Source: Oceanihabitans gracilariae
GTDB lineage: Bacteria; Bacteroidota; Bacteroidia; Flavobacteriales; Flavobacteriaceae
Direction: 5' to 3'
Length of the DNA: 64,000 nt
Assembly: GCF_042684485.1 (NCBI RefSeq)
Contig: NZ_JBHULM010000007.1
Coordinates: 310,001-374,000, forward strand
Below are positions 53,466 to 62,600 of this stretch, in pieces; within the stretch, counting starts at the first letter, position 1; the number at the start of each line of letters is the position of its first letter. Below the pieces are notes generated by a model, which had not been told where the DNA came from, ran no database searches, and was given only the letters and a program-made list of their open reading frames with translations. The position numbers and the translations under genes are program-made.

Positions 53466-54560
53466 TTACACATTAAACAAGAAATGCATAACATCTCCAT
53501 CTTTAACAATGTAATTTTTTCCTTCAACACGCATCTTACCAGCTTCTTTCACTTTTGCTTCACTACCATAAGTAACAAAGTCTTCATAAGCAATCACTTC
53601 TGCTCTAATAAAACCTTTTTCAAAATCGGTATGAATTACTCCTGCAGCTTGAGGTCCTGTTGCACCTACATTAACTGTCCAAGCTCTTACTTCTTTTACT
53701 CCTGCTGTAAAATAGGTTTGTTGGTTTAATAATTTGTAAGCAGAACGAATTAGTTTTGCTGCTCCTGGTTCTTTTAAACCTATATCTTGAAGAAACATTT
53801 GTCTTTCTTCATAATCATCAAGCTCATTAATATCTGCTTCTGTACCCACTGCTAGCACTAATACTTCTGCATTTTCATCTTTTACAGCTTCTCTAACCTG
53901 CTCTACATACGCATTACCAGAAACTGCTGCACCTTCATCTACATTACAAACATACATTACTGGTTTGTCTGTAATAAATTGACTAGGTTTTACATACTCT
54001 ACATAGTCTTCTTCACTAAACTCTAATGCTCTTACAGATACTCCTGCTTCTAGGTTTTCTTTAATTTTTAATAAAATAGCCTCTTCTTTTTGTGCTTCTT
54101 TATTACCTGTTTTGGCAGCTCTTTTTACTTTATCTAATTTTTTATCTACAGTCTCTAAATCTTTTAACTGTAGCTCCATATCAATGGTTTCTTTATCTCT
54201 TATTGGATTTACATTACCATCAACATGTACAATATTATCATTATCAAAACAACGTAAAACATGTAAAATAGCGTCTGTTTCTCTAATATTTGCTAAGAAT
54301 TGATTTCCTAAACCTTCCCCTTTACTTGCTCCTTTTACCAATCCTGCAATATCAACAATCTCTACTGTAGCAGGCAGAACACGTTCTGGTTTTACCAACT
54401 CTTCTAATTTTTCAAGTCTTGGATCTGGTACATTTACTACTCCAATATTTGGTTCAATAGTACAAAACGGAAAGTTTGCACTTTGCGCTTTAGCATTAGA
54501 TAAACAATTAAATAAAGTTGACTTTCCTACATTTGGTAATCCTACAATTCCTGCTTTCAT
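53466..54560 (-). CDS. ychF: Redox-regulated ATPase YchF (Obg family)
   Basis: A 364-residue P-loop protein of the Obg family that prefers ATP and associates with the ribosome. The G1 motif is GLPNVGKST (residues 7-15), with DIAGLVKGASKGEGLGNQFL following, a coiled-coil insertion (about 125-170) and a C-terminal TGS-like domain ending in GKMRVEGKNYIVKDGDVMHF. It starts at ATG 54558-54560, just after a 5' stem-loop on the same strand. Confidence 0.95.
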   Translation of the reverse strand: MKAGIVGLPNVGKSTLFNCLSNAKAQSANFPFCTIEPNIGVVNVPDPRLEKLEELVKPERVLPATVEIVDIAGLVKGASKGEGLGNQFLANIRETDAILHVLRCFDNDNIVHVDGNVNPIRDKETIDMELQLKDLETVDKKLDKVKRAAKTGNKEAQKEEAILLKIKENLEAGVSVRALEFSEEDYVEYVKPSQFITDKPVMYVCNVDEGAAVSGNAYVEQVREAVKDENAEVLVLAVGTEADINELDDYEERQMFLQDIGLKEPGAAKLIRSAYKLLNQQTYFTAGVKEVRAWTVNVGATGPQAAGVIHTDFEKGFIRAEVIAYEDFVTYGSEAKVKEAGKMRVEGKNYIVKDGDVMHFLFNV

Positions 54561-54565
54561 ATCTA

Positions 54566-54583
54566 TTTTCCGATAAAACGGAA
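54566..54583 (-). promoter_or_regulatory. Stem-loop just upstream of the ychF start codon
   Basis: On the minus strand ATTTCCG, a 5-nt or 6-nt TTTTAT loop and CGGAAAAT form a hairpin five bases before the ATG of ychF. It might influence translation initiation; a similar hairpin precedes serC. Confidence 0.4.
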
Positions 54584-54784
54584 ATCTTTAAATTAAACTT
54601 CTATTTCCTTTTAAAATTTTATAACTAAAAAGGAACTTATTTTTATTAGCGATTGCAAATATAAATTATACTTATCATTATTGATTAATTTTTAATAAAT
54701 AAGTTAATAACTAAAAAACAAAACTACTCTTAAACCTTTAATTTCCATATCTTTATTACTTAACCAACCAAAAATAATAACATT

Positions 54785-57502
54785 ATGAAACACTTATTTT
54801 TAGTACTACTCACTTTTTTATGCACAAACTTGGTAGTTGGGCAAACAATTACCGGAAATATTACAGACCCTGAAGGTTTACCCTTACCCAATGTAAATAT
54901 TATTGAAAAAGGCACATCTAATGGTGTAGTTACAGATTTTGATGGTAATTATAGTATTAATGTGAATGCAAATGCTACACTTATTTATAGCTATATTGGC
55001 TATGACTCTCAAGAATTGCAAGTAAATAATCAAACTTCTATAAATGTTATCATGAAAGAAGGTGTCGATCTTGACGAAGTGATTCTTGTAGGATCACGTA
55101 GTCCTAAAAGAACAGCTGTAGACACTGCTGTACCTGTAGACGTTTTAGATGTTGCTAGTATTGCAACCACAACTGGTAAGGTAGAAGTAAATGAAATTTT
55201 GCAATATGCTGCTCCTTCATTTAATGCCAGTAAACAGTCTGGATCTGATGGTGCAGACCATGTTGTACCTGCTTCTTTAAGAGGTTTAGGACCTGACCAA
55301 ACACTAGTATTAATTAATGGTAAACGAAGACATCAATCATCTCTTGTAAATATCTTTGGTACTAGAGGTCGTGGAAATTCTGGAACAGATTTAAACGCTA
55401 TTCCTGCTTCTGCTATAAAAAGAATTGAAGTATTAAGAGATGGTGCTTCTGCACAGTATGGATCAGACGCTATTGCTGGTGTAATTAATATTGTACTTAA
55501 AGACAATACCGAAGGTTTTTCTGGAGGAATTACCTATGGCGCTTACAGTACTGCAATTGGTGATGGATGGGCAGAAGAAACTGGTGAAACACTATATAAT
55601 GTAGAAGGTGAAAATAGATTAGATGGTGAAGATAAAAACTACGATGGTGAAACCGTTAAAATAGATTTAAACTATGGTGTAGATTTAGGTAAAAATGGTG
55701 GTTTTGTAAACTTTACAACCGAATTTTTATCTAAAGACAATACGCTACGTCCTGGTTTTTCTTGGAGAAAAGGATACGGAAGCGCTGGAGTTGACGGATT
55801 TAATTTTATGATCAATGCAGCTGTTCCTGTTGGTGATAATACCGAAATTTATGCTTTTGGTGGTAGAAACTTTAGAGATACTAATGCCTATGCTTTTTCA
55901 AGAGATAGTTTTGATGATGGAGATAATAGAACTGTACCTAGCTTATATCCTGACGGATTTACACCTAGAATCACCTCAAACATAACAGATGTTTCTGTTT
56001 CTGCTGGAGTTAGACATAAAATGAGTAATGGATGGAATGTGGATTTTAATAATACCTTTGGTAAAAACAACTTTCATTATTATATAAAAGATAGTAATAA
56101 TGCTTCTATGCAAGATGCCTCACCAACAGACTTTGATGCTGGAGGTCATTACCTTTCACAAAATACTACAGGTATTGATTTTAACAAGTATTTTGAAGAT
56201 GTTGCTGCTGGTTTAAGCCTAGCTTTTGGTATGGAATACAGAACCGAAAACTTTGGTATTTTTGCTGGAGAGGTTTCTTCTTATGCGCTTTATGATGAAA
56301 ACGGAATTCCGATTACCAATCCTGCAACGCAAACAGTTGCTACAGATTCTAATGGTGATGAATTACCTGGAGGCTCTCAAGGATTTCCAGGCTATAGTCC
56401 TGCTAACGAAATAGACAGAAGCAGAACAAATTATGGTATATATCTAGATACCGAAGTAAACTTTACCGACAACTTTTTAGTTGGTGGTGCCTTACGCTAT
56501 GAAAACTATAGTGATTTTGGTAATACCTTCAATTTTAAAATAGCAAGTAGGTATAAATTACTAGAGGATGCCTTAGCTATAAGAGGTTCGGTTTCTACAG
56601 GATTTAGAGCACCTTCTTTAGCGCAACTATACTACAATCTTATTTTTAATAATATTGTTGCAGGAGAATCTGTACCTTCTTTATTATCTGCAAATAATAG
56701 TACGGTTACCAAAGCTTTTGGTATTGAAGATTTAAAAGAAGAGAAAGCCTTTAACGGAAGCTTAGGTTTTACTTATAAAAAAGGAGGTTTTACAGCTACT
56801 ATTGATGGATATTTAATTAATGTTAATGACAGAATTATTTTAACAGATAACTTTACAGATCAAGCCATTTTAGGTCCTTTAGGTGTAGATGCTGCGCAGT
56901 TTTTTGCTAATGGTGTAGACACTCAAACTACAGGATTAGATATTGTTTTAAACTATAATATGTCTGTTGGAGAGAAAAGCAATATAAATGTAGGTCTTAT
57001 AGGAAACCTTAATAAATTAAAAATTAAAAACATTAATACACCTGCTTTTGAAGGTAGTAGTATGACAGATGAAGAAGCAGAACTAAGATTCTTTGGTCCT
57101 TTTTCTCAAGCTTATTTAGAGGCTGCTGCTCCTGATTATAAATTTGGATTAAATCTTGGGTATACTGCCTCAAAATTCAATGCTTTGGTAAGCTTAACAC
57201 AATTTAGTGAAGTGGTTTTACAAGATTTTCAATGGGTAGATTCTCCTCCTGTTACTTTTGCAGAAGCAGATGCTTTAGAACTTGTAGCTACAGATACCTA
57301 TAAAGCAAAAACAATTGTAGATTTAAGTTTAGGCTATACCATTTCTAAAGGTTTAAATATAACTGTTGGTGCTAATAATCTATTTAACACCTATCCTACT
57401 TCACAGTTTGATGGTTGGACAGATCAAGGAGGTCTAGCAGATTCTGTACAAATGGGTTCTGATGGTAGATATATTTTTACACGATTAGGTTTTAGTTTCT
57501 AA
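54785..57502 (+). CDS. TonB-dependent outer-membrane receptor
   Basis: A 905-residue receptor with a signal peptide (MKHLFLVLLTFLCTNLVVGQ) and an N-terminal carboxypeptidase-like regulatory domain (about 21-97: TITGNITDPEGLPLPNVNII), typical of Bacteroidota. A plug domain follows (about 105-240: SLRGLGPDQTLVLINGKRR, IKRIEVLRDGASAQYGSDA, IAGVINIVLKDN), then a large beta-barrel ending in the aromatic YIFTRLGFSF. No SusD-like gene follows, so this is not a standard SusCD pair; the ligand is unknown. It has its own terminator. Confidence 0.93.
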   Translation: MKHLFLVLLTFLCTNLVVGQTITGNITDPEGLPLPNVNIIEKGTSNGVVTDFDGNYSINVNANATLIYSYIGYDSQELQVNNQTSINVIMKEGVDLDEVILVGSRSPKRTAVDTAVPVDVLDVASIATTTGKVEVNEILQYAAPSFNASKQSGSDGADHVVPASLRGLGPDQTLVLINGKRRHQSSLVNIFGTRGRGNSGTDLNAIPASAIKRIEVLRDGASAQYGSDAIAGVINIVLKDNTEGFSGGITYGAYSTAIGDGWAEETGETLYNVEGENRLDGEDKNYDGETVKIDLNYGVDLGKNGGFVNFTTEFLSKDNTLRPGFSWRKGYGSAGVDGFNFMINAAVPVGDNTEIYAFGGRNFRDTNAYAFSRDSFDDGDNRTVPSLYPDGFTPRITSNITDVSVSAGVRHKMSNGWNVDFNNTFGKNNFHYYIKDSNNASMQDASPTDFDAGGHYLSQNTTGIDFNKYFEDVAAGLSLAFGMEYRTENFGIFAGEVSSYALYDENGIPITNPATQTVATDSNGDELPGGSQGFPGYSPANEIDRSRTNYGIYLDTEVNFTDNFLVGGALRYENYSDFGNTFNFKIASRYKLLEDALAIRGSVSTGFRAPSLAQLYYNLIFNNIVAGESVPSLLSANNSTVTKAFGIEDLKEEKAFNGSLGFTYKKGGFTATIDGYLINVNDRIILTDNFTDQAILGPLGVDAAQFFANGVDTQTTGLDIVLNYNMSVGEKSNINVGLIGNLNKLKIKNINTPAFEGSSMTDEEAELRFFGPFSQAYLEAAAPDYKFGLNLGYTASKFNALVSLTQFSEVVLQDFQWVDSPPVTFAEADALELVATDTYKAKTIVDLSLGYTISKGLNITVGANNLFNTYPTSQFDGWTDQGGLADSVQMGSDGRYIFTRLGFSF

Positions 57503-57520
57503 ACTAGAAAAATATCTAAC

Positions 57521-57555
57521 AAAAAAAAAACCGAGCCATTGCTCGGTTTTTTTTT
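57521..57555. terminator. Bidirectional rho-independent terminator
   Basis: CCGAGC-CATT-GCTCGG (57531-57546) with ten A before and nine T after. It lies between the convergent receptor and ferredoxin genes and can act on both. Confidence 0.93.
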
Positions 57556-57572
57556 GTAATAATCTTTAAAAT

Positions 57573-57926
57573 TTAATTATCAGGATGCATAAATTTTTGC
57601 TTTCCTAAAAGTTGTTCTTCCGTTTCTACATGATCATCATCAGGAACACAACAGTCTACAGGACATACTGCAGCACATTGAGGCTCTTCATGAAATCCTT
57701 TACATTCTGTACATTTATCTGGTACAATGTAATAAATTTCATCACTAATAGGTTCTTGGGTTTCATCTGCATCTACAGTTTTCCCGTTTGGTAACACCAA
57801 ACTACCATTTAAACCTGTTCCGTCTTTATATCTCCAATCATCTGCTCCTTCATATATAGCTGTATTAGGGCACTCCGGTTCACAAGCACCACAATTTATA
57901 CATTCGTCTGTTATTATAATTGCCAT
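57573..57926 (-). CDS. Dicluster 4Fe-4S ferredoxin
   Basis: A 117-residue ferredoxin. The N-terminal cluster motif is CINCGACEPECP (residues 9-20) and the second is CTECKGFHEEPQCAAVCP, giving two 4Fe-4S clusters; an insertion of about 45 residues lies between the two halves, as in Allochromatium-type ferredoxins. It is divergent from the LuxC-like reductase gene, a pairing common in Bacteroidota as I recall. Partner enzyme unknown. Confidence 0.92.
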   Translation of the reverse strand: MAIIITDECINCGACEPECPNTAIYEGADDWRYKDGTGLNGSLVLPNGKTVDADETQEPISDEIYYIVPDKCTECKGFHEEPQCAAVCPVDCCVPDDDHVETEEQLLGKQKFMHPDN

Positions 57927-57949
57927 AGCGTAATCTTTTTCTAACTTTG
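57920..57949 (+). promoter_or_regulatory. Consensus Bacteroidota promoter for the acyl-CoA reductase gene
   Basis: TTG (57920-57922) and TAACTTTG (57942-57949) are separated by 19 bp, matching the TTG-N17-23-TAnnTTTG consensus for Flavobacterium. The start codon of the next gene is 41 bp beyond. This is the best full promoter match seen in the window. Confidence 0.6.
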
Positions 57950-57989
57950 CACAAAAATAACGCCAAAAGTATTCATAACCAAATACAAC

Positions 57990-59048
57990 ATGAATTTAGA
58001 TCAAATAATTAACGCTTTTGCAAAATTAGGACTCTTTTTAAGCCAATTTACTACTGATGATTTTCAGAAAAAAGAAAATATAGAACATAATGATTTGTTT
58101 TTTGATGGCTTTAAACATCAAATAAAATTAGCACAAGAACACAACGGTTGGTTTACACCAAAAAACCTTCAATTTACTTTTAATAGTTGGTCTAAATCGC
58201 TTACAGATACAAACCTAAAATCTTGGTTAAACTCCTATGCTATAAACCAAGTAAAACCTAAAAAAGTAGCTATAATCATGGCAGGAAATATTCCTCTTGT
58301 TGGTTTTCATGATTTTTTATCTGTTTTAATTTCTGGACATGACGTTTTAGTAAAACAGTCTAGTAATGATAAACATCTGCTACCGTTTTTAGCAAAATAC
58401 TTAGAATACGTAGCTCCTGATTTTAAAGGAAAAATAGAGTTTACTCAAGAAAAACTACAAAATTTTGATGCTGTTATTGCTACAGGTAGTGATAATACGG
58501 CTCGTTATTTTGAATACTACTTTAAAGACAAGCCTTCTATTATAAGAAAAAACAGAAATTCTGTTGCTATACTAACAGGAAACGAAACCGAAGAAGAACT
58601 AACTGCTTTATCTGAAGATATTTTTAGATATTATGGTTTAGGTTGCAGAAATGTATCTAAGTTATTTGTTCCTAAAGGTTATGATTTTGATGCTTTTTTT
58701 AAAGCCATGTATGCATGGAATCCTATTATAAACGAAAACAAATACGCTAACAATTACGACTACAACAAAGCGGTGTATTTAATGAGTGAGTTTGCTATGC
58801 TAGAAAATGGTTTTTTAATGATTAAAGAAGATACTAGTTTTGCTTCACCTATTGCAACTGTTTTTTATGAATATTACAATACCAAAGAAGAACTTACTAC
58901 CTATTTAAACACACATTCAAACAATATTCAATGTATTGTATCTAATGGTTTTACAGAAAACGAAATACCGTTTGGAAAAACCCAACGACCAGAACTTTCA
59001 GATTATGCAGATGGTGAAGACACAATTTCGTTTTTATTAAAAATTTAG
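57990..59048 (+). CDS. LuxC-like acyl-CoA reductase family protein
   Basis: A 352-residue aldehyde-dehydrogenase-fold protein of the acyl-CoA reductase (LuxC) family. Visible motifs: KVAIIMAGNIPLVGFHDFLS, DAVIATGSDNTARYFEYYF and RYYGLGCRNVSKLFVPKG, the last with the likely catalytic cysteine. It would reduce an acyl-CoA or acyl donor to an aldehyde using NAD(P)H, but the substrate in Bacteroidota is unknown. It is preceded by a good promoter and followed by the serC-serA genes. Confidence 0.85.
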   Translation: MNLDQIINAFAKLGLFLSQFTTDDFQKKENIEHNDLFFDGFKHQIKLAQEHNGWFTPKNLQFTFNSWSKSLTDTNLKSWLNSYAINQVKPKKVAIIMAGNIPLVGFHDFLSVLISGHDVLVKQSSNDKHLLPFLAKYLEYVAPDFKGKIEFTQEKLQNFDAVIATGSDNTARYFEYYFKDKPSIIRKNRNSVAILTGNETEEELTALSEDIFRYYGLGCRNVSKLFVPKGYDFDAFFKAMYAWNPIINENKYANNYDYNKAVYLMSEFAMLENGFLMIKEDTSFASPIATVFYEYYNTKEELTTYLNTHSNNIQCIVSNGFTENEIPFGKTQRPELSDYADGEDTISFLLKI

Positions 59049-59120
59049 CCAATAAATTATCATTTTAATAACATAATTCCATTCAAAAATTAGCACCTTT
59101 GTATTTAGTTTAAAAATAAA

Positions 59121-59140
59121 ATTTTCGGATAGTCGAAAAT
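59121..59140 (+). promoter_or_regulatory. Stem-loop in the serC leader
   Basis: ATTTTCG-GATAGT-CGAAAAT, a perfect 7-bp stem with a 6-nt loop, 15 bp before the serC start. It resembles the hairpin before ychF. A nearby CACCTTTG (59094-59101) is a weak -7 match. Confidence 0.4.
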
Positions 59141-59155
59141 AAAAATAAATTTTCA

Positions 59156-60220
59156 ATGAAAATACATAATTTTAGTGCAGGACCATCAATTCTTACTCAA
59201 GAAGTATTATTAAAAGCATCAGAAGCTGTTTTAGACTATAATAATGATGGATTATCCTTATTAGAAATATCACACAGAAGCAAGGCTTTTGTAGATATTA
59301 TGGAAAAAGCAAGGTCTTTAGCTTTAGAACTTCTAGGATTAGAAGGAAAAGGCTATAAAGCTCTGTTTTTACAAGGTGGAGCAAGCACACAATTTTTAAT
59401 GGTTGCGCTAAACCTTTTAGAAAAAAAAGCAGCTTATTTAAATACTGGTACTTGGAGTGATAAAGCAATAAAAGAAGCAAAAATGCATGATGACATTATT
59501 GAAGTTGCTTCTTCTAAAGACGCTGGATATAGTTATATTCCAAAAGGATTTGAAATCCCTAGTGATTATGATTATTTTCACTGCACATCAAACAATACCA
59601 TTTTTGGTACACAAATGAAATCTTTTCCAGACTCTCCTATTCCTGTTGCTTGCGATATGAGTAGTGATATATTTTCAAGATCTTTAGATTTTACCAAGTT
59701 TGATTTAATTTATGCTGGAGCACAAAAAAATATGGGACCAGCAGGAACAACTTTAGTGGTTGTTAAAGAAGATATTTTAGGAAAAGTTTCTCGTAAAATA
59801 CCTTCTATGATGGATTATAAAGTACACATAAGTAAAGGTAGTATGTTTAATACGCCTCCTGTGTTTCCTATTTATACTTCTATGCTAACCTTAGAATGGT
59901 TAAAAAATCTTGGAGGTATTAAAGCTATTGAAGAAATTAACGAAATGAAAGCTCGTGTAATGTATTCTGAAATAGATTTAAATCCATTATTTAAAGGATA
60001 TGCTAATAAAGAAGACCGTTCTAATATGAATGCAACCTTTACACTTGTTAATGAAGATTTAAAAGAAACTTTTGAAACCATGCTTAAAGAAGCTGGTATT
60101 AGTGGTTTAAATGGTCATAGAAGTGTTGGTGGTTATAGAGCATCTATGTACAACGCATTGCCTTTAGATAGTGTAAAAGCACTTGTTGAAGTAATGAGTG
60201 AATTAGAAACAAAAGCGTAA
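59156..60220 (+). CDS. serC: Phosphoserine aminotransferase
   Basis: Converts 3-phosphohydroxypyruvate to phosphoserine with glutamate as donor. The 354-residue product starts MKIHNFSAGPSILTQEVL and has SLLEISHRSKAF, LFLQGGASTQFLMV, CDMSSDIFSRSLDF and the PLP-lysine segment IYAGAQKNMGPAG, then PPVFPIYTSMLTLEWL and RSVGGYRASMYNALP. With serA immediately downstream it covers two of the three steps of serine synthesis. serB is not in the window. Confidence 0.96.
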   Translation: MKIHNFSAGPSILTQEVLLKASEAVLDYNNDGLSLLEISHRSKAFVDIMEKARSLALELLGLEGKGYKALFLQGGASTQFLMVALNLLEKKAAYLNTGTWSDKAIKEAKMHDDIIEVASSKDAGYSYIPKGFEIPSDYDYFHCTSNNTIFGTQMKSFPDSPIPVACDMSSDIFSRSLDFTKFDLIYAGAQKNMGPAGTTLVVVKEDILGKVSRKIPSMMDYKVHISKGSMFNTPPVFPIYTSMLTLEWLKNLGGIKAIEEINEMKARVMYSEIDLNPLFKGYANKEDRSNMNATFTLVNEDLKETFETMLKEAGISGLNGHRSVGGYRASMYNALPLDSVKALVEVMSELETKA

Positions 60221-60338
60221 AAAAATTACTGTAAACAATGTTTTTTTCATGTTTACACAAACAAATAAACTTATTTTTAAGTTGAATAATAATCTTTTAA
60301 TCTATTTAATATTCAACTTATAACTTAATACAAAAAAA

Positions 60339-61295
60339 ATGAAAGTATTAGCAAATGACGGAATTTCTCAAAGCGGAATAAAAGCTCTTGAAGAAGCAGG
60401 TTTTGAAGTTTCAACTACAACTGTAGCACAAGAACAACTAATCAACTACATTAACACAAATGAAATTACTACGCTTTTAGTTAGAAGCGCTACAACAGTA
60501 CGCCAAGATTTAATTGATGCTTGCCCAAGCCTAAAAATTATTGGTCGTGGTGGTGTTGGTATGGATAATATTGACGTAGAATATGCGCGTGACAAAGGTT
60601 TACATGTAATAAATACTCCTGCAGCATCTTCGCAATCTGTTGCAGAATTAGTATTTGCTCATTTATATGGTGGTGTTCGTTTTTTACATGACTCTAACAG
60701 AAACATGCCATTAGATGGAGATTCAAAATTTAAAGCATTAAAGAAAAACTATGCTGGAGGTGTTGAGTTACGTGGTAAAACTATAGGTATTATTGGTTTT
60801 GGTCGTATTGGTCGTGAAGTTGCTAAAATAGCTTTAGGTGTAGGTATGAAAGTTATTGCTGCAGATATGTTTATTGAAAATGCAGACGTAAGTGTAGATT
60901 TCTTTGATGGTCAATTTGTTACTTTTAACATTGTTACACAACCTTTAGAACACGTATTAAAAACTGCAGATTTTATATCTTTACATGTACCAGCACAAAA
61001 AGATTATGTTATTGGTAAAGCACAATTTGACTTAATGAAAGATGGTGTTGCCATTGTTAATGCTGCACGTGGTGGAGTTATTGATGAAGTTGCTTTAATT
61101 GCAGCTTTAGAGTCTGGTAAAGTTGCTTTTGCAGGTCTTGATACTTTTGAAAATGAGCCTACTCCTGCTATTCCTGTTTTAATGAACGGAAGAGTTTCTT
61201 TAACACCTCATATTGGTGCTGCAACTAATGAAGCACAAGATAGAATTGGTACAGAATTAGCAGAACAAATTAAAAGTATACTTTTAAACAGCTAA
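60339..61295 (+). CDS. serA: D-3-phosphoglycerate dehydrogenase
   Basis: A 318-residue short-form 2-hydroxyacid dehydrogenase that oxidises 3-phosphoglycerate for serine synthesis. The NAD-binding motif is TIGIIGFGRIGREVAKIAL (about 148-166), and the catalytic Arg, Glu and His are in NAARGGVIDEVAL, LDTFENEPTPAIP and LTPHIGAATNEAQ. It lacks the C-terminal ACT domain, so serine feedback through that domain is absent. It lies 118 bp after serC. Confidence 0.94.
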   Translation: MKVLANDGISQSGIKALEEAGFEVSTTTVAQEQLINYINTNEITTLLVRSATTVRQDLIDACPSLKIIGRGGVGMDNIDVEYARDKGLHVINTPAASSQSVAELVFAHLYGGVRFLHDSNRNMPLDGDSKFKALKKNYAGGVELRGKTIGIIGFGRIGREVAKIALGVGMKVIAADMFIENADVSVDFFDGQFVTFNIVTQPLEHVLKTADFISLHVPAQKDYVIGKAQFDLMKDGVAIVNAARGGVIDEVALIAALESGKVAFAGLDTFENEPTPAIPVLMNGRVSLTPHIGAATNEAQDRIGTELAEQIKSILLNS

Positions 61296-61336
61296 ATACA
61301 CACTTTTATCGGTGTTTTTTAAAATATTTTAAAAAG

Positions 61337-61368
61337 AAAGTCTTAACTAAAACGTTAAGACTTTTTTT
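61337..61368 (+). terminator. Rho-independent terminator of serA
   Basis: AAAGTCTTAAC (61337-61347) and GTTAAGACTTT (61354-61364) form an exact 11-bp stem with a 6-nt loop and a continuing T-run. Confidence 0.92.
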
Positions 61369-61416
61369 ATTTAAATTAGTAGTATAAATATTAAATCAAT
61401 TTAAATACAAAATAAG

Positions 61417-62052
61417 ATGTCAGGAATTTTAGACTTATTAAACAGTGATCTAGGTAAAACAATTGTTAGTGGTGTATCTGGTTCAACAGGAACAGACACA
61501 AGTAAAACAAGTAGTGTATTAACAATGGCATTACCTGTTTTAATGAAAGCTATGGAGCGTAATGCTTCTACTGAAGAAGGTGCCGAAGGCTTAATGGGAG
61601 CTATAAGTGGTAAACATGATGGTAGTATATTAGATAATCTTGGCGGATTATTTAATGGTGGTGTTGATGAAGAAGTTACAAATGATGGTGAAAAAATATT
61701 AGATCACGTACTTGGAAGTAAAAAACAAGGTGTTGAAAAAATAATAGGTGAAAAATCTGGTTTAGATGCATCTTCTGTAGCAAACATTCTTAAAGTAGCT
61801 GCACCAATTTTAATGGGTGTTATTGGTAAACAAGCAAACCAAAACAATGTAAGCTCTACAAATGATATTAGTGGATTACTTGGTGGTTTACTTGGCGGAA
61901 GTGGTGCACAACAAGAACAAAATTTCCTTGAAAAAATATTAGATGCAGATGGTGATGGTAGCGTAATTGATGATGTTGCAGGAATGGTTCTTGGTAATGC
62001 TAGTAAAAAAGAAGGACTTGGTGGTTTACTAGGTGGACTTTTTGGTAAATAA
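61417..62052 (+). CDS. DUF937 domain-containing protein
   Basis: A 211-residue protein with two related halves rich in Gly, Ser and Asp. Each half has an ALPVLMKAM or APILMGVIG helix and an ISG..GL region, the DUF937 pattern. The tail is Gly-rich (EGLGGLLGGLFGK). There is no signal peptide. DNA binding has been suggested for related proteins but nothing here proves it. Confidence 0.85.
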   Translation: MSGILDLLNSDLGKTIVSGVSGSTGTDTSKTSSVLTMALPVLMKAMERNASTEEGAEGLMGAISGKHDGSILDNLGGLFNGGVDEEVTNDGEKILDHVLGSKKQGVEKIIGEKSGLDASSVANILKVAAPILMGVIGKQANQNNVSSTNDISGLLGGLLGGSGAQQEQNFLEKILDADGDGSVIDDVAGMVLGNASKKEGLGGLLGGLFGK

Positions 62053-62078
62053 TAACATATTTACATATATTTTAACTT

Positions 62079-62108
62079 AAAAGCCAAACGAAAGTTTGGC
62101 TTTTTTTT
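62079..62108 (+). terminator. Rho-independent terminator of the DUF937 gene
   Basis: AAGCCAAAC-GAAA-GTTTGGCTT (62081-62102) followed by a run of T. It is a stable GNRA-like capped hairpin 27 bp after the stop codon. Confidence 0.92.
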
Positions 62109-62133
62109 GTATTTTTAAGTACATAACTTTAAA

Positions 62134-62565
62134 ATGAAATCCTTTATATACATATTATTTGTTTGTACCTTATTAGTTGCTTGTAATACAACTAGAAATA
62201 AAAACGTGGTAGAAAAAACAAATACAACTATAGATAATGACACCATAAAGATTAGTAATGAAGCATTAGAGTATGAAGTTATTATTATTGAACCTGGTTT
62301 TAATACTTGGTTGGCAACTACAGCAAAACAAGAAGGTTATTATTCGCAAAGCTATTTAGAAAACAGAAACATACAATTTGTAAATGCATGGAATACAAGA
62401 GTGCTTAATCCTAGTTTGTATGATCCTAATCTTTATGAAATGCCAATTAATTACCAATATGGTATAGATTATGGCTATGATGTAAATTATAAAATCTACA
62501 ACTACTTTATATTCTTTCAACAAAAATACAAACAACAATTAACAAGTTTTATTCCTAGAAATTAA
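62134..62565 (+). CDS. DUF6146 family lipoprotein
   Basis: A 143-residue lipoprotein with signal peptide and lipobox LVAC (Cys17). The mature protein contains LEYEVIIIEPGFNTWLATT, EGYYSQSYLENRN and a closing YKIYNYFIFFQQKYKQQL, a pattern I associate with DUF6146. It would be anchored in a membrane facing the periplasm or surface. Function unknown. Confidence 0.8.
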   Translation: MKSFIYILFVCTLLVACNTTRNKNVVEKTNTTIDNDTIKISNEALEYEVIIIEPGFNTWLATTAKQEGYYSQSYLENRNIQFVNAWNTRVLNPSLYDPNLYEMPINYQYGIDYGYDVNYKIYNYFIFFQQKYKQQLTSFIPRN

Positions 62566-62600
62566 ACTCTGTTCTTTACTTTTGCATGGAAATTAAATGC

